A stretch of 64,000 nt of DNA from Chloroflexota bacterium (GTDB lineage: Bacteria > Chloroflexota > Anaerolineae > CG2-30-64-16), in assembly GCA_016876015.1 (NCBI GenBank), contig VGOD01000001.1:62001-126000 (forward strand), written 5' to 3'. The number at the start of each line of letters is the position of its first letter. Within the stretch, counting starts at the first letter, position 1. A program made the translations under genes and the position numbers. Below the pieces are notes generated by a model, which saw nothing but the letters and a program-made list of their open reading frames with translations, was not told the origin of the DNA and did no database searches. Below are positions 8,681 through 17,373 of the stretch, piece by piece.

Positions 8681-9433
8681 TCACGCCATCACGGTTCCAC
8701 CGTTGACATCGAGCGTTGCACCTGTGATCCACGCCGCGGCGTCGGATGCCAGGTAGACCACGGCTGCCGCGACATCGCTGGCCTGGCCGAGCCTGCCCAG
8801 CGGCACGCTCCGACGCAGATTCTCGCGCACCTCCTGCGCCCAAGACGCGGTCATGCCGCCCTCCATCGTGCCCGGCGCCACGCAATTGGCCGTGACGCCG
8901 AAGGGCGCCAACGTGCGGGCCAGCACCTTGTTCAGGCCGATCAGCCCGGCCTTCGATGCCGAGTAGTGCGCGCCGACTGCGATGCCGCCCGTGCGCCCCG
9001 CGATGGACGCGATATTGATGATGCGGCCGTGTTTGCTCTGCTTCAGATGGGGCAAGGCAGCCTGCGAGCAGAGGAACGCGCCGGTCAGGTTGACGGCCAG
9101 CACGCGGTTCCACTCGCCCAGGGGGATATCCTCGAACCTGTTGAGCGGACAAAGGCCGGCGTTGTTCACCAGGATGTCCAGGCCGCCGAGCTCCGTGACG
9201 GCCACGCGGACCGCGGCCGTCACGCCTTCGGCCGACGCCACATCCATCGCCAGCGCGATGGCCCGGCCGCCGCGGTCGCGGATTTCGGTTGCCGCCCCTT
9301 CGGCCGCGGCCAGGTTGACCTCGCCCAGCGCCACGGCTGCTCCTTCGGCCGCCAGCGCCAGCGAGATGGCCCTGCCGATCTCGCCGCCAGCGCCTGTTAT
9401 CAGCGCCGCTCGCCCCGATAATGCGTTAGTCAT
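8681..9433 (-). CDS. SDR family oxidoreductase (FabG-like, probably sugar/uronate)
   Basis: A 250-residue classical SDR. It has TGAGGEIGRAI near residues 13-23, DVASAEGV, VNNAGLCPL near residue 91, IINIASIAG with the catalytic Ser, HYSASKAGL with the catalytic Tyr and Lys, and the C-terminal ITGATLDVNGG typical of FabG-like enzymes. Glu (LGEVNLAAAEG) after the second beta strand suggests NAD specificity. In this operon, beside an epimerase and a transaldolase, oxidation or reduction of a ketose or uronate is more likely than fatty-acid synthesis. A GAGGA ribosome site lies 6 bases before the ATG. Gaps to the neighbouring genes are 15 and 39 bp, consistent with cotranscription. Confidence 0.85.
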   Translation of the reverse strand: MTNALSGRAALITGAGGEIGRAISLALAAEGAAVALGEVNLAAAEGAATEIRDRGGRAIALAMDVASAEGVTAAVRVAVTELGGLDILVNNAGLCPLNRFEDIPLGEWNRVLAVNLTGAFLCSQAALPHLKQSKHGRIINIASIAGRTGGIAVGAHYSASKAGLIGLNKVLARTLAPFGVTANCVAPGTMEGGMTASWAQEVRENLRRSVPLGRLGQASDVAAAVVYLASDAAAWITGATLDVNGGTVMA

Positions 9434-9448
9434 ACCAAATTCCTCAGA

Positions 9449-10483
9449 TCAGGGGCGAAACTGTTCCAGCAGCCGCCAGCCAGCCTCGATGAACTGGGTC
9501 AGCGTGCGCTGCGTCAACCCCCACGAGATGAATTCCTCGGGGGCCATGCCGTCCGGCTCGTAGGCCCGCACGAAATCGGGCAAGGCGCGCAGCCGGCCGA
9601 TCGCATCCGCGGGGACCGGCGCGGCGATCCGAACCTCGCGCGGGATGCCGGGCACCAGCAACGGCCCTTGCCACGAAGGATGCACCGACATGATCAGATC
9701 GCCGCCTACCAGTTCCAGCAGATGATACGCGCCGCGCAGCGCAGCGACCAGCAGCGTGGCTTCGTAGCCGTGTTCCTGGTAGATGGCGTATGCGCGCTTG
9801 GCGACGGCCAGCCCGGCCCATCGGATGTCCGACTCGCTCACCGCAGCCCGAGAGTCGGCCGCGACATCGCGCAGATAATCATCCAGCCGGCCGATCATGA
9901 TGACCGCGAAGCAGCGACCCTCGGCGATCGCGGCCTGCCGCACACGCGCCAGGCCGCGGCGGTAGCGTTCCGCGATGGCGATCACCTGCGGTACGCAGAA
10001 GCTCACCGTGAGCGTACAGGTGATCCCCTGAGCCGCGCATTCCTCCAGCACGTCCAGCCCGGCCGCGGTGACTGGCAGCTTGACGGCGATGTTGGGCGCC
10101 CAGGCATGAAAGCGCCTGGCCATGGTCAGCATGGCTTCCCGATTGCCCGCCTGAGCCGGGTTCACCTGTGCGCAAACGTAGCCCTGCTTGCCTGCGGTGC
10201 GCTCGAAGGTCGGCAGCAGCCTGGCGGCCGCGTCCCGGACTACCAGCCCCATCCACTGTTGGGCGCGCTCTTCAGGCGCGGCGCCGTCCAACGAGGTTTG
10301 TAGTTTGGCGGCCCACTGCGCAGGATGGCTGCGCAGCGTCAGATTGCTCAAGAAGGGATTGGTGGTCACGCCGACTGCGCCGTGCGCCAGCCCGAACTCC
10401 AGCTCGAGCGGATCAGCCGAATCGTGCCACCAGGCGGTCGGCGTCGCCTGGCCCAGCCATTGCAGGTAGCTCAGTTCTTCCAT
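9449..10483 (-). CDS. Transaldolase family protein
   Basis: A 344-residue TIM barrel of the transaldolase family. The signature GVTTNPFLSNLTL (residues ~37-49) starts the barrel, the Schiff-base lysine is in NIAVKLPVTAAGLDVL, and the phosphate-side segment reads TCTLTVSFCVPQVIAIAERY. The usual N-T-L-x-F-S is changed to T-L-T-V-S-F and an additional SWQGPLLVPGIPREVRI loop is present, so this is a divergent branch and may cleave a substrate other than sedoheptulose or fructose phosphate. It is the first gene of the module transaldolase, SDR, UxaE-like, epimerase, and follows a possible promoter. Activity on a 6-modified or uronate-derived ketose phosphate is an inference. Confidence 0.85.
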   Translation of the reverse strand: MEELSYLQWLGQATPTAWWHDSADPLELEFGLAHGAVGVTTNPFLSNLTLRSHPAQWAAKLQTSLDGAAPEERAQQWMGLVVRDAAARLLPTFERTAGKQGYVCAQVNPAQAGNREAMLTMARRFHAWAPNIAVKLPVTAAGLDVLEECAAQGITCTLTVSFCVPQVIAIAERYRRGLARVRQAAIAEGRCFAVIMIGRLDDYLRDVAADSRAAVSESDIRWAGLAVAKRAYAIYQEHGYEATLLVAALRGAYHLLELVGGDLIMSVHPSWQGPLLVPGIPREVRIAAPVPADAIGRLRALPDFVRAYEPDGMAPEEFISWGLTQRTLTQFIEAGWRLLEQFRP

Positions 10484-10530
10484 GCGTGAGTTTCCTTGTA
10501 TTCATCATGCATCGTGTCGCTCACGCCAAC

Positions 10531-10559
10531 AGTATAGCGCAGTTGACACGCGAGCACAA
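10531..10559 (-). promoter_or_regulatory. Possible promoter before transaldolase
   Basis: On the minus strand, TATACT (10531-10536) is preceded by a 17-bp spacer and a weak -35 TTGTGC (10554-10559). It lies 48 bp before the transaldolase ATG, in the 78-bp gap after the FAD oxidoreductase gene, and would allow separate expression of the last four genes of locus 2. Confidence 0.4.
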
Positions 10560-10561
10560 AC

Positions 10562-12301
10562 CTACCGCGCATCAAACCCGAACAGATGCACCCGCTCGGC
10601 GCCCCAGCTCGCGCGCGGGATCAGGCGCAGGCCGGCGGTCTCGACCGCCAGCGGCGCTTTCACCAGGCGCTGGTAGTTGTTCTCCTCCCGGAAAGCGATC
10701 TGCCACTGCCCGGCGCTATCCAGGATCTCCAGATCGAAGGCGCGCGTCATCATCTTGGGGATTTTGACATCGTGGCCCGCCAGCGGGTAGGAGCACGGCA
10801 TCCGCTTGAGGTTGTGCAGGTCGCTGTCGAACACTAGTCGCACAGAGCTGAGCTTCATCGGCGAGCCGAAGTAGTAGGTGACAGACTCGCCCGGCGGCGC
10901 CCACCAACCGTTGTCCTCCTTGCCCAGCGTCCGATCAATCCCGTTGCGCAGCGGCTCCGGGTCGCCCACCGAGGCGAAGAGCTGCGCCTCCTGGCAAATC
11001 TCCGGGATCGGCCGCCGCAGCCCCGGCAGCCACGAGTCGTCGTCCATCAGCCGCGCTTGCAGCTCAGCCAGATGGCGCTCGTAGACCCCATGCGGCGAGG
11101 CATCGTGCCGCGCGGCCACGGCCGCGGCGGTGCCGGCCGCCTGGCCCAGCAGTGCGGTCGTGCCCATCACCCGCGTTGAGCTGAGCGCCATGTGCGTTGC
11201 GGAGATGTTGCGGCCGGCAAAGAAGAGGTTGCCGATGTTGCGCGAGTAGAGCGAACGATACGGGATGCCGTAGGGTGACGGCGCCTTGTGGAAGATCGTC
11301 GGCTCGCCCGGATAGTGGATGGCGTCGGGGTGATGGTCGTCCATCGGCCAGCCGCCGTACGCGACGATGTCATCGAATTTTCCACCCGCCAGCACATCGT
11401 TCTGCGTCAGGATGTGGTCGCCCACGTAGCGCACATTTTCGCGCTTGCCGGGCAACGCGCCGATCCATTCCAGCTCCCAGCGCTGGCCGCGGCCGTCGGG
11501 ATGGTTCTTGATGTAGGCCCAGATGCCGTAGGCGATCTTGAGCAGCTCATCCCGGTTCGCCTCGGTATCGGCGATGGTGTCGCCCGTGCCACCCACCTCC
11601 AGCCACCAGAAGTTGTGGCCTTCGGGCTTGAGCGGACGGTTCGGCAGGTTGCTCTCGTCGTAGCGGATGGCCCACGCCGGCGGGGTGAAAGGCCGGTGCT
11701 CGCCCTCGGCGATCTCGCGCAGTTGGATCAAGATCGAGTTGCCCATCGTCTTGCGGTCGGCGACCGCGGGTGCGTGCGATTCGTCGAACTCGTGGCGGCT
11801 CTCGCGGCCCCAGCGATACTCCGCGCCGGAGATGCGCAGCACCGAGTCGCCGGAGCAATCGGCGAAGTAGCGCGCCTTGACGATGTGCCACGTCTGCGTG
11901 TTGAGCTGCCAGGCGCGGATGCTGGCGATGCGGTCGCCGTCCATCCGCACGTCATTGCACGTGCAGGAGAGCAGCATGGTCAGCCCCGGCTGGAAGCGCG
12001 CCTTCTCGTAGAGCACCGTGTCCCAGATCAGGTAGTTGAGGGTCGGGTTGCGGTAATAGTTGTCGAGCATGATCTCTTCGAGGATGCCCGCCTCTTTGTT
12101 GTCCGGCCCGCGCGCGCCGCAGATCCACATGCGGACCTCCGACGAGGCGTTGCCGCCCAGCACCGCGCGATCCTGGATCAGGATGACCTGCGATCCGTTG
12201 CGCGCCGCAGCCACCGCCGCGCACAGCCCCGCGATCCCCCCGCCGACCACGCACAGGTCGGCGTTGTGTTCGATGATGTCGAAGTGAGTTTTGGTTGTCA
12301 T
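10562..12301 (-). CDS. FAD-dependent oxidoreductase (PF12831 type), paralogue A
   Basis: A 579-residue flavoprotein. The dinucleotide motif LCVVGGGIAGLCAAVAAAR is near residues 16-34, followed by VLGGNASSEVRMWICG, the ADCSGDSVLRISGAEY segment that replaces the usual VDATGD motif, and the C-terminal GNLFFAGRNISATHMALSST that closes the FAD site. The last ~110 residues (from NGIDRTLG) form a separate domain, probably a beta sandwich (SVTYYFGSPMKLSSVRLVFD), absent from paralogues B-E. There is no signal peptide, so it should be cytoplasmic. It ends the importer part of locus 2, downstream of a UroD-like gene, the same pairing as in locus 3. Substrate unknown; oxidation of a sugar or glycoside is a guess from context. 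Confidence 0.85.
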   Translation of the reverse strand: MTTKTHFDIIEHNADLCVVGGGIAGLCAAVAAARNGSQVILIQDRAVLGGNASSEVRMWICGARGPDNKEAGILEEIMLDNYYRNPTLNYLIWDTVLYEKARFQPGLTMLLSCTCNDVRMDGDRIASIRAWQLNTQTWHIVKARYFADCSGDSVLRISGAEYRWGRESRHEFDESHAPAVADRKTMGNSILIQLREIAEGEHRPFTPPAWAIRYDESNLPNRPLKPEGHNFWWLEVGGTGDTIADTEANRDELLKIAYGIWAYIKNHPDGRGQRWELEWIGALPGKRENVRYVGDHILTQNDVLAGGKFDDIVAYGGWPMDDHHPDAIHYPGEPTIFHKAPSPYGIPYRSLYSRNIGNLFFAGRNISATHMALSSTRVMGTTALLGQAAGTAAAVAARHDASPHGVYERHLAELQARLMDDDSWLPGLRRPIPEICQEAQLFASVGDPEPLRNGIDRTLGKEDNGWWAPPGESVTYYFGSPMKLSSVRLVFDSDLHNLKRMPCSYPLAGHDVKIPKMMTRAFDLEILDSAGQWQIAFREENNYQRLVKAPLAVETAGLRLIPRASWGAERVHLFGFDAR

Positions 12302-12355
12302 GATTTGCCTTTAGTGATGTGAAGAGGTTCACCGCCAAGGACAGAGATTGGAAAT

Positions 12356-12436
12356 CCCCGGCTCAATCTGAGAAGCCCCATCAGGGGCTGGAGACCAGCG
12401 GCTGAGGCCGCTTTTCAGCTTCAGACGGTGAATTGG
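12356..12436. repeat. Dispersed ~80-bp palindromic repeat, copy 1
   Basis: The segment from GCTCAATCTGAGAAGCCCC through GCGGCTGAGGCCGCTTTT to CTTCAGACGGTGAATT matches, in reverse orientation, 21838-21921. Internal short palindromes (AGCCCC..GGGGCT, CGGCTGAGGCCG) allow folding. It fills most of the 170-bp gap between the UroD-like and FAD genes. Confidence 0.7.
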
Positions 12437-12471
12437 ATTCACCGGTCTATTTCGTGATGAACCCGGATTCT

Positions 12472-13590
12472 CTATCCGCGATACTCCCACGCAGTCTGCA
12501 TGAACGTCAGGTAGTTCTCCGCCAGCCGCTCCGAGATGCTCTCCTCATACGGCCCGGCGGAGGGCGAGAGGATCAACCGCTTGCCCCGGCACTCGTCCAG
12601 CACGGCGAGCACGGCCTGGCGCATCTCGGCCGGGGTCAGCGCGCGGAAGTCATCGTACTGGATGTTGCCGATCAGCGCAATTTTGTCGCCAACGATCTCG
12701 AACGCCTCGGTGAAGGTGCAGTTGCCGATGGGCGGCGCCTCGATGGTGTGCAGGCCGTCCGGCCCCATCTCCAGGAAGTCGGGCAGGATCAGCTTGATCT
12801 GGCCGTGGTAGTGTTGGATCACTTTGCAGCCGTGGCTGTGGATCAGCTCGATCAGCTCGCGGGCGTAGGGCACGATCCAGCGGCGGAAGGTCGTCCGGCT
12901 GACGAGCGGCGGGCTGGCGAGCTCGCTGCCGACCAGGAAGTACACATCGGCCAGCTTGCGCTCCAGGAAGTAGCGGTAGACGAGCCGCTTCTGCACCATC
13001 ACCCGGTCGAACCAATCCACGATCAAGTTGGAGTGCGTCAGCGACCAGATCGCGTATTCCTCCAGCTTCGACACGCCGTACAGCGCGCCGACCGGTTCCC
13101 CCAGGTCGAGCATCATCGCGCCGTATTCCTCCGGGAACTCGGCGCGCTCCTGGAGGTAGTTCGGGAGTTGGGCGTCGAGCTGGGCGGTGATGGCGGCCCC
13201 ATCGGTGTTCAGCGGCAACGCGCAGTAGAACTCCAGATCGTCGGCCGAGCAGAGCAGCCGCTTGACGGTCGTGCCCCAACGCCCGCGCCGCGTCTCGGCG
13301 GTGAGGCGGCGCCCCCGGTATTCCAGGCTGTCGCGCTCGACCTGCTCGTCATCTTCGGTCACGCGCTCGCGCCACTGTTTGACCTCTGGCCCGAAGAGCG
13401 ACACGCGCGGGTTGCGCCGGTCGAGCATGATCGCGTATTGCTTGGACGCCTCGAACACGGGGCGATACGATGGCTCATTCCGCACGTCACCGTAGTAGCT
13501 GGTGCGATGATACGGGAAAAGCAGCCAGATGGGGATGCGGTCGGTCGGCTCGCGGTTGAGGACGGCGAAGAGGCGTTCACGGGCATTCAT
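12472..13590 (-). CDS. Uroporphyrinogen decarboxylase-like protein (locus 2)
   Basis: A 372-residue protein of the URO-D superfamily, starting NARERLFAVLNREPTDRIPIWLLF, the usual N-terminal signature. Outside haem synthesis this superfamily holds cobalamin- and folate-linked methyltransferases (MtaA, CmuA) with a zinc site H-x-C...C. Here the corresponding stretch reads GCKVIQHYHGQIKLI, with His where MtaA-like proteins have Cys, and GNCTF further on might supply another ligand. Cytoplasmic, with no signal peptide. ATG 13590 is preferred over an upstream GTG. It lies between a beta-propeller-like gene and FAD paralogue A. A true haem-pathway role is unlikely in this setting; methyl transfer or decarboxylation of a sugar-derived compound is possible. 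Confidence 0.8.
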   Translation of the reverse strand: MNARERLFAVLNREPTDRIPIWLLFPYHRTSYYGDVRNEPSYRPVFEASKQYAIMLDRRNPRVSLFGPEVKQWRERVTEDDEQVERDSLEYRGRRLTAETRRGRWGTTVKRLLCSADDLEFYCALPLNTDGAAITAQLDAQLPNYLQERAEFPEEYGAMMLDLGEPVGALYGVSKLEEYAIWSLTHSNLIVDWFDRVMVQKRLVYRYFLERKLADVYFLVGSELASPPLVSRTTFRRWIVPYARELIELIHSHGCKVIQHYHGQIKLILPDFLEMGPDGLHTIEAPPIGNCTFTEAFEIVGDKIALIGNIQYDDFRALTPAEMRQAVLAVLDECRGKRLILSPSAGPYEESISERLAENYLTFMQTAWEYRG

Positions 13591-13601
13591 AACGACTCCC
13601 A

Positions 13602-13634
13602 AGACCTGAGAGGTTTCTAAAACCAGTCAGGTCT
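13602..13634. repeat. AGACCTG...CAGGTCT hairpin repeat, copy 1
   Basis: AGACCTGAGAGGTTT and AAACCAGTCAGGTCT form a 15-bp stem with two mismatches in the gap between the beta-propeller-like gene and the UroD-like gene. Related hairpins are at 32613-32645 and 46486-46500. Confidence 0.6.
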
Positions 13635-13641
13635 GCACTCG

Positions 13642-15039
13642 TCAGGTATACATGAACTGCGCGCTGGCCATGCACGAGGCGTTGGGCGTGATGCGAACCC
13701 AGTGCGCGCTGAAGCCGGTGGGGAAGACATGGTAGCCGTAGCCGCGCTTGCCGACCTTGATCTTGTCGTAAACGCACCATGTTCCGTTCCCCAGGAAGTC
13801 CACTTCCACGGTGAAGGCGACCTTCTCCGCGGCGTTATGACGCAGATGCAGCACCTTGTGCTCGAAGCCGGTCATCAAGAAGGGGTCCGAGGGACGGCCT
13901 GCCTTCACCTCCGCCTCCCACCACGGCCCGCCCCAGCCCTGCGGCTTGCCGAAACCCCACAGATCGTCCGACTTGCCGAACCAGAGCCCGGCCTGCGGCT
14001 GCCCCACGAACGGGTTGCTGTCGCCGATGGGAGTGGTTTGGTTTCCCGCCAGCACCAATAGCCCACGCCACGAGCAGAAATCGCCGATGATGCGCAGGTG
14101 GGTGCTGACCGGCCGGATGCCCCACACCTTGCCGCCGTATTGCATGGCCGGCAGCTCATAGAACATGCCTGCGCAGTCCATCAGCCACCGCTCAGACTCG
14201 ATCTCACGGATGCGCGGCCATTCGGTGGTCCACGAGTGATCCTGGGTGTGCGTGGCTTTCGGCAGGCGGTATTTGTCCCACTTGCCGGCCAGACACACGC
14301 GCAGGATCGCTGAGGCGTTGTCTGCGCCCATCGCCAGCACCCCAGGGCCGATCTCGGATGCGCTGGCGGTCACCGCGTTGAACTGGCACGTCTCGATGAT
14401 GCGCCATTCGCGGCCATCCCACTCGGCCAGCCGGCCTTGCGACGGTCTGCCCAACGCATCCACTTCGGTGTACGTGTTGTTGGCGACGACGAGCCGGCCC
14501 TGGCCGGTGCAGGCGTCCTTGAAGTGCAGGTGACGCACGTGCTGCAGACCCAGCTCCTGGCGCAGGTCGAAGAGCTGGCGCGCCTCCAGCGTGCGCAAAT
14601 CCACCTCGAACAGCAGCGCCTCCATCGTCAGGAAATAGACCTTGTTCTCCGGTTCCTCCAGGTGGGTGGCGGTAGCCGTCAGCCGATAGGGCACAAGCGG
14701 CTCGACCGTGCGGACGTTGCCCTCGATGTCAATCAAGTGCGGCCCCATGATGAGTTGGTTCGTGGCACTATGGATGATGCGGTTGGCATAGGTCCCCACG
14801 ACACTGGCAGGATGCTTGGTCAGCCGCATGTCGCCGTCCAGGGTGAAGAGGCCGGTACCGGCGCCGCTGCGCGCGCCGCTGGACGGATAAGTGATGAGCC
14901 AGAGGCGATCGGCCCAGGGCATTAGTGCGCCCACGCCCGTCTCGGTGCGCGGGATATGGCCTGCCACGAGCGCGAGCTGGGGGAAGACGCCGTGGATGTT
15001 GATAGGGTGCTGACAGCAGTTATGTTCGCATTCGGACAC
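13642..15039 (-). CDS. Hypothetical beta-propeller-like protein of a sugar locus
   Basis: A 465-residue protein without a recognised family name. It is built from repeated beta-strand segments with Trp/Gly turns (LIDIEGNVRTVEPL, KVYFLTMEALLFEVDLRT, RLAEWDGREWRII, SGPGVL-like ASEIGPGVLAMG, WRGLLVLAGNQT), the look of a beta propeller, with a C-terminal beta-sandwich-like part (VEVDFLGNGTWCVYDKI). No signal peptide is visible, so it is probably cytoplasmic. The start is GTG 15039 after an AAAGGA site at 7 bases; the longer frame upstream is a shadow of the permease gene. The stop of the MalG permease gene is 5 bp away, so it is cotranscribed with the importer. A sugar lactonase or glycoside-processing role is possible but unproven. 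Confidence 0.7.
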   Translation of the reverse strand: MSECEHNCCQHPINIHGVFPQLALVAGHIPRTETGVGALMPWADRLWLITYPSSGARSGAGTGLFTLDGDMRLTKHPASVVGTYANRIIHSATNQLIMGPHLIDIEGNVRTVEPLVPYRLTATATHLEEPENKVYFLTMEALLFEVDLRTLEARQLFDLRQELGLQHVRHLHFKDACTGQGRLVVANNTYTEVDALGRPSQGRLAEWDGREWRIIETCQFNAVTASASEIGPGVLAMGADNASAILRVCLAGKWDKYRLPKATHTQDHSWTTEWPRIREIESERWLMDCAGMFYELPAMQYGGKVWGIRPVSTHLRIIGDFCSWRGLLVLAGNQTTPIGDSNPFVGQPQAGLWFGKSDDLWGFGKPQGWGGPWWEAEVKAGRPSDPFLMTGFEHKVLHLRHNAAEKVAFTVEVDFLGNGTWCVYDKIKVGKRGYGYHVFPTGFSAHWVRITPNASCMASAQFMYT

Positions 15040-15044
15040 GGTTT

Positions 15045-15926
15045 TTATCCTTTCAGACCGGTGAGCGTGACGCCCTGGATGAAGTAGCGTTGGAAGACGG
15101 CGAAGACGATGAGCATGGGCAGCACCATCATCACCGTGGCCGCCATCATCTGGTTGATGATCGAGCCCTGCCCTGGCAAGCCGCGGAACATGTGGAGCGA
15201 AAGGGCCATGGTGTGCAGCTTCTCGTTGTTCAGGTAGATCAACGGCCCCATGAAGTCGTTCCATGCGCCCTGGAACGAGAAGATGGCGACGACGATGATG
15301 GCGGGGCCAGAGAGGGGGAGCATGATGCGCGCCCAGATGTTCAGCTCGCCGGCGCCGTCAATGCGCGCCGCGTCTATCAGTTCCTCCGGGATGGTCATGA
15401 AGAACTGGCGCAGGAGGAAGATGTAAAAAGCGCCGCCAAAGAAGGCTGGCACGGTCAGCGGCAGGAACGTGTTGACCCACTGAATCTTGCTGAACAGGAT
15501 ATAGAGCGGCACCATGGTCACGACGCCTGGCAGCATCATGGTGCTCATCAGGACGATGAACAGGAAGTTGCGGCCGGGGAAGCGCAGCCGTGCGAAGCCA
15601 TAGGCCACCAGCGTGCACGAAAGCAGCTCGCCTATCATGACGGCGGAGGTGACGATGGCCGTGTTGCGAAAGCTCCGGGCGAAATTCCAGAACTTAAGGG
15701 CCTTGATGTAGTTGTCGAACTGCACCGGATTCGGGATCCACTCTGGCGGAAAAGAGGTGGCCTGTTTCAGTGTCATCAGGGAGGTCAGGAACAGCCAGGC
15801 CAACGGAATCAAGAAGAGCAGGCTTAACGCCGTCAGGGTGATGTAAGCCAGCGTGTTGCCGATGCGCCGTCGCCATGTCTTCCCCAGGATGCCGGCGCGC
15901 GTGCGCGGCGCGGAGATAGTGCTCAT
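15045..15926 (-). CDS. CUT1 sugar ABC importer permease, MalG type (locus 2)
   Basis: A 293-residue membrane protein with six predicted helices, a basic cytoplasmic N-terminus (RTRAGILGKTWRRRIG), the EAA loop ELIDAARIDGAGELNIWARI followed by MLPLSGPA, and the C-terminus FQRYFIQGVTLTGLKG shared by MalG/UgpE-type permeases. A GGGAGGAAAG site precedes the ATG. The gene follows the MalF-type permease by 12 bp and precedes the beta-propeller-like gene by 5 bp. As in the other sugar loci here, the operon contains no ATPase gene, so the EAA loop must dock a subunit encoded elsewhere. Confidence 0.92.
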   Translation of the reverse strand: MSTISAPRTRAGILGKTWRRRIGNTLAYITLTALSLLFLIPLAWLFLTSLMTLKQATSFPPEWIPNPVQFDNYIKALKFWNFARSFRNTAIVTSAVMIGELLSCTLVAYGFARLRFPGRNFLFIVLMSTMMLPGVVTMVPLYILFSKIQWVNTFLPLTVPAFFGGAFYIFLLRQFFMTIPEELIDAARIDGAGELNIWARIMLPLSGPAIIVVAIFSFQGAWNDFMGPLIYLNNEKLHTMALSLHMFRGLPGQGSIINQMMAATVMMVLPMLIVFAVFQRYFIQGVTLTGLKG

Positions 15927-15938
15927 CTTTCCTCCCCA

Positions 15939-16871
15939 TCAATGGCCGTAGAAGACCCAACGTTCCGACGAGCGAAGCGTCAACAGCGTAAAGATCATGA
16001 TGATCACGAAGAGCACCCAGGCCAGCGCCGAAGCGTAGCCCATCTCGAAGAAGCGGAAGGCATGATCGTACAGGTAGAGCATGTAGAAGCGCGTCGAGTT
16101 GAGCGGGCCGCCGCCGGTCATGATGAATGCCTGAGTGAAGACCTGGAAAGTGCCAATGATGTTCATGATCAGATTAAAAAAGATGGTCGGCGTCATCATC
16201 GGGATCGTGACGTGGATCAGCCGATGCCAGGCGTTGGCGCCGTCCAGCTCGGCCGCCTCGTAGAGGTGCTGCGGAATCCCCTGCAGGCCGGCCAGGAAGA
16301 TCACCATGTTGCCGCCCACCCACCAAAGGCTCATCAGAAAGAGCGCCGGCTTCGACCAGGTGGGACTGGTGAGCCAGGGCAGCGGCTCGATGCCGAGCAG
16401 CGAGAGGGCATAATTGATCATCCCGAAGTTGGGGTTAAGCAGGAAGAGCCAGAGGATCGTCGTGGCGACGATCGGGGTGACGGTCGGCATGTAGAAGAAC
16501 GTGCGCCACGCGGCCAGGCCCCGCACCTTGGTGTTGAGCAGCAAGGCCAGCAGGAATCCCAGGACGATGCGAGTGGGTACCACGAAGACCACGTACCAGG
16601 CCGTGTTATAGAGCGATGTCCAGAAGAGGGGCTCGCGCGTGAACGCGCGGATGTAGTTCTTCAGCCCCACCCATTCACCCGCGCGCAGAATGGTGTAGTC
16701 GGTAAGGCTCAGATACATGGAAGCCAGGAAGGGGCCGAGGGTGAAGAACAGAAACCCCAACACCCAGGGCGAGATGAAGAGATACCCCAGGATGGCCTCT
16801 CGCCGGCGCAGCGGAGACAGGCCCCGATGCGGAACCCTGGCGACCGCCTGGGTTGTCACGCTAGACAACAT
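15939..16871 (-). CDS. CUT1 sugar ABC importer permease, MalF type (locus 2)
   Basis: A 310-residue permease with six predicted helices. It starts MLSSVTTQAVARVPHRG, enters the membrane at AILGYLFISPWVLGFLFFTL, and has the EAA loop LYEAAELDGANAWHRL with IPMMTP following. The C-terminal motif SSERWVFYGH is typical of MalF/LacF-like subunits. AAGGAG lies 6 bases before ATG 16871; the 85 extra codons upstream come from repeat DNA and are not coding. It is separated from its binding-protein gene by 502 bp of repeats, unusually far for a CUT1 operon. Confidence 0.92.
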   Translation of the reverse strand: MLSSVTTQAVARVPHRGLSPLRRREAILGYLFISPWVLGFLFFTLGPFLASMYLSLTDYTILRAGEWVGLKNYIRAFTREPLFWTSLYNTAWYVVFVVPTRIVLGFLLALLLNTKVRGLAAWRTFFYMPTVTPIVATTILWLFLLNPNFGMINYALSLLGIEPLPWLTSPTWSKPALFLMSLWWVGGNMVIFLAGLQGIPQHLYEAAELDGANAWHRLIHVTIPMMTPTIFFNLIMNIIGTFQVFTQAFIMTGGGPLNSTRFYMLYLYDHAFRFFEMGYASALAWVLFVIIMIFTLLTLRSSERWVFYGH

Positions 16872-17373
16872 AGAGTACTCCTTGGTCGCCGCTGCGGCGC
16901 CTGTCCTGAAAATCAACGCAAAGACGCAAAGACGCCAGGAAAACCATATATCAAAGGCCGATCGCCGACCGACGACGTCTGACCCCGTCTGCTGTGGCCG
17001 GTCTGCGACCGAGCCACCTCGTACCCCCAGCGGGCGGCGCCTGTCCCGAAAATTGCCCCGCCAGTCATTGCGAGCGCATCCTTCGACAAGCTCAGGACAT
17101 GGTTTGCGAAGCAATCTCCCCGTCAACGTAGGAGATTGCTTCGTCCTGAACGATGCTGGCGCAATCGCACACTACGCTCCTCGCAATGACATTCTCATCT
17201 GCCGTGGCGGCGCGGCCGGCATGAACGACTGTCCCGAAAATGGCCCGGCTGGCCTCACGCAAAGGCGCAAAGGGCGCAAAGGACCGTTGAGTTCTTCGGG
17301 CCGCCCCTGCGTCTTGGCGTCTTTGCGTGAGCTTCTCAGCCTCAACCTTAACCTCAGCCTACACTCGTCGTTC
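16872..17373. repeat. Repeat-filled gap between permease and binding-protein genes, locus 2
   Basis: I see no gene here. The stretch contains a GTCATTGCGAG...CTCGCAATGAC-bounded element (17064-17190) whose core has a 13-bp stem, CGAAGCAATCTCC (17107-17119) against GGAGATTGCTTCG (17131-17143). A CTTCGACAAGCTCAG repeat is nested at 17081-17095, there is a GGCCGGTCTGCGACCGAGCC copy near 16994-17013, and two GGCGCCTGTCC-GAAAAT copies near 16900 and 17037. AACGCAAAGACGCAAAGACGC near 16914 is a further dispersed sequence. Confidence 0.7.

Noticed and set aside
12433-13620. 395-codon open frame on the plus strand
   Set aside because: It is antisense to the UroD-like gene, has no family pattern and shows the low-complexity Arg/Asp/His-rich composition of GC-rich shadow frames.
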